Assembly (NCBI GenBank): GCA_020718965.1
Contig: DYRE01000109.1
Coordinates: forward strand, 1-7,084
Origin: Desulfomonile tiedjei
Lineage (GTDB): Bacteria; Desulfobacterota; Desulfomonilia; Desulfomonilales; Desulfomonilaceae
Length of the DNA stretch: 7,084 nt
Reading direction: 5' to 3'
In this document: one piece after another, positions 6,356 to 7,084 of the stretch
How positions within the stretch are numbered: the stretch's first letter is position 1
How the letters are laid out: each line of letters starts with the position of its first letter
Notes under the pieces: model-generated
Told to the model about the DNA's origin: nothing
Database searches by the model: none
What the model saw: only the letters and a program-made list of their open reading frames with translations
Made by a program: the position numbers and the translations under genes

Positions 6356-6503
6356 AGTCTGGCGCATCAGGAAGATGAGTCAATTGAAACTTGCTGTCCA
6401 CGTCTTCATCTATTATGGATTAGTTGCAAGTCAGGTGTTTTACCCTGGCGTATATTCCTGTTTGATGGGCAAGACACATACCCTGGTATGAGAGGCGGCG
6501 CAG
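6356..6503 (+). promoter_or_regulatory. Intergenic promoter/operator region of the DUF606 gene
   Basis: This stretch has no gene that I can support. It holds a possible -10, TATATT (6451-6456), without a well-spaced -35: TTGCAA at 6424-6429 is 21 bases away. TACCCTGG occurs twice, at 6441-6448 and 6479-6486. The second copy is part of a perfect palindrome, CATACC-CT-GGTATG (6477-6490), 13 bases before the start codon. The repeats flank the possible -10, as repressor sites often do. The ribosome binding site is a moderate AGAGG (6491-6495). The promoter call itself is weak; the repeat and palindrome are directly visible. Confidence 0.4.
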
Positions 6504-6947
6504 ATGGATGTTTATTATGTGATCCTGGCCTTGATAGCTGGAGCCTGCGCTCCTACTCAAGCCGGAATTAATTCACAGCTCGGCTCAATAACTGGTGATC
6601 CATCAATTGCCGCAATGATATCATTTATGGTCGGAGCTATAGGGTTGACCACATATGTTGTGGTAACCGGAGTTCCGTGGCCTTCAATCCGTATTTTTGG
6701 TGAAGTCCCTTGGTGGATGTGGACAGGGGGGTTGTTAGGGGCATTTTTGGTCTTTGTCTCGATTGTTCTTGCGCCGAAGCTTGGGGCTACAGCTACACTG
6801 GGCCTAATCGTGGCTGGCCAGATGATAGTTTCGGTTGTCCTGGACCATTTTGGACTAATCGGTTATGAGGAACACCCCACGAACATCTGGAGGATACTGG
6901 GGGTGATTCTCCTCCTTGTTGGGGTCGTACTCATAAAGAAGTTCTAG
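6504..6947 (+). CDS. DUF606/YdcZ-family (DMT-superfamily) inner membrane protein
   Basis: This is a 147-residue integral membrane protein with five predicted membrane segments (about 4-22, 36-56, 71-90, 95-113 and 128-144). Family marks include the early PTQAGINSQLG (17-27), PWWMWTGGLLGAF (69-81), APKLGA (90-95) and VAGQMIVSVVLDHFGLIG (103-120). These are characteristic of the DUF606 (YdcZ) group related to small multidrug-resistance and drug/metabolite transporters. Its length is that of a single-domain member; such proteins are expected to work as dimers. The substrate is unknown, and export of a small molecule is inference. The start is fixed by a TGA at 6489-6491 in frame. It lies behind a strong terminator and has its own leader, so it is probably not part of the protease cluster. 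Confidence 0.93.
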   Translation: MDVYYVILALIAGACAPTQAGINSQLGSITGDPSIAAMISFMVGAIGLTTYVVVTGVPWPSIRIFGEVPWWMWTGGLLGAFLVFVSIVLAPKLGATATLGLIVAGQMIVSVVLDHFGLIGYEEHPTNIWRILGVILLLVGVVLIKKF

Positions 6948-6972
6948 CTGTTCCAGCTAATTTGTTTTTCTT
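6945..6972 (+). terminator. Rho-independent terminator overlapping the DUF606 stop codon
   Basis: TAGCTG (6945-6950) and CAGCTA (6954-6959) form a perfect six-pair stem with the three-base loop TTC. ATTTGTTTTTCTT follows. The TAG stop of the preceding gene is the first half-turn of the stem. Because the palindrome also reads TAG on the minus strand, it may serve a convergent gene as well, but the minus side has only a weak T-rich tail. Confidence 0.65.
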
Positions 6973-7084
6973 GGGAAATGACCGATAAACTTTGGGCCGA
7001 TTTTTAACAATAAAGCAAAATAGATCGCAACCGTTATGACTACAGAGGGGTGAAGGGTAAGAACAGGTTTGAGAATAACAAAAA
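6957..7084 (-). CDS. Possible C-terminal end of a membrane protein entering from the right edge
   Basis: Read on the minus strand, 41 codons stay open from the window edge to a TAG at 6959-6957. The peptide has a hydrophobic run (VVITVAIYFALLL, about 14-26 of the visible part) followed by a basic tail containing KIGPKF and ending PRKTN. This looks like a membrane helix with a cytoplasmic end. An open run of 41 codons can occur by chance, no start is in the window, and the family was not recognised, so the call is tentative. If real, the gene converges on the DUF606 gene and shares its terminator hairpin. Confidence 0.35.
   Translation of the reverse strand, partial: FVILKPVLTLHPSVVITVAIYFALLLKIGPKFIGHFPRKTN

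Noticed and set aside
6373..6412. AGATGA / TCATCT inverted repeat upstream of the DUF606 gene.
   Set aside because: Six-base arms with a long loop and no supporting extension or T-run; likely chance.
7050..7084. Possible GTG start of a plus-strand gene at the right edge.
   Set aside because: GAGG runs almost directly into the GTG, leaving no proper spacing, and only about eleven codons are visible.
6957..7084. Resemblance of the minus-strand KIGPKF segment to the ELO fatty-acid elongase N-terminal region.
   Set aside because: That motif is N-terminal in ELO proteins and mainly eukaryotic, while here a stop codon follows soon after; the match is too short to name a family.

Overview
This window is a bacterial proteostasis locus, with every recognised gene on the + strand in the order trigger factor (tig), clpP, clpX, lon. 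A small helix-turn-helix-like gene and a small membrane protein gene follow. The tig-clpP-clpX-lon order, moderate GC content and protein styles fit a Gram-negative bacterium, most plausibly a deltaproteobacterium (Desulfobacterota or relatives). That placement is inferred from gene order and general resemblance, not from a search. No rRNA, tRNA, CRISPR array, insertion sequence or phage gene was seen.

Layout. Positions 1-112 are a leader that carries a perfect TATAAT near the window edge, so the tig promoter probably straddles the start of the window. tig (113-1432) and clpP (1453-2052) are only 20 bases apart and are probably co-transcribed. A 169-base gap with a long inverted repeat and a promoter-like site separates clpP from clpX (2222-3484), which has a near-ideal Shine-Dalgarno. 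A 69-base gap with a sigma70-like promoter precedes lon (3554-5962), which has only a weak ribosome binding site. A 62-codon gene with a strong Shine-Dalgarno follows at 6054-6242, then a bulged hairpin and a rho-independent terminator at 6315-6355. A separate unit begins with a palindromic operator-like site and encodes a 147-residue DUF606/YdcZ-type membrane protein (6504-6947). It ends in a hairpin that contains its own stop codon. Beyond it, a possible truncated gene on the minus strand runs in from the right edge.

How the genes work together. Trigger factor receives nascent chains at the ribosome exit. ClpX unfolds tagged or damaged proteins and feeds them to the ClpP peptidase. Lon is an independent ATP-dependent protease. 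All four proteins have the family's key residues intact (ClpP Ser97/His122/Asp171; ClpX zinc finger and Walker motifs; Lon Walker motifs and Ser687/Lys730), so this is a working housekeeping cluster rather than a degraded one.

Novelty. Nothing here is clearly a new system. The items most worth a second look are the small unrecognised protein after lon (HTH-like, acidic putative recognition helix, C-terminus ending Val-Val-Ala-Ala like a ClpX degron), the structured clpP-clpX gap, the operator-like repeats before the DUF606 gene, and the terminal palindrome that supplies stop codons on both strands.
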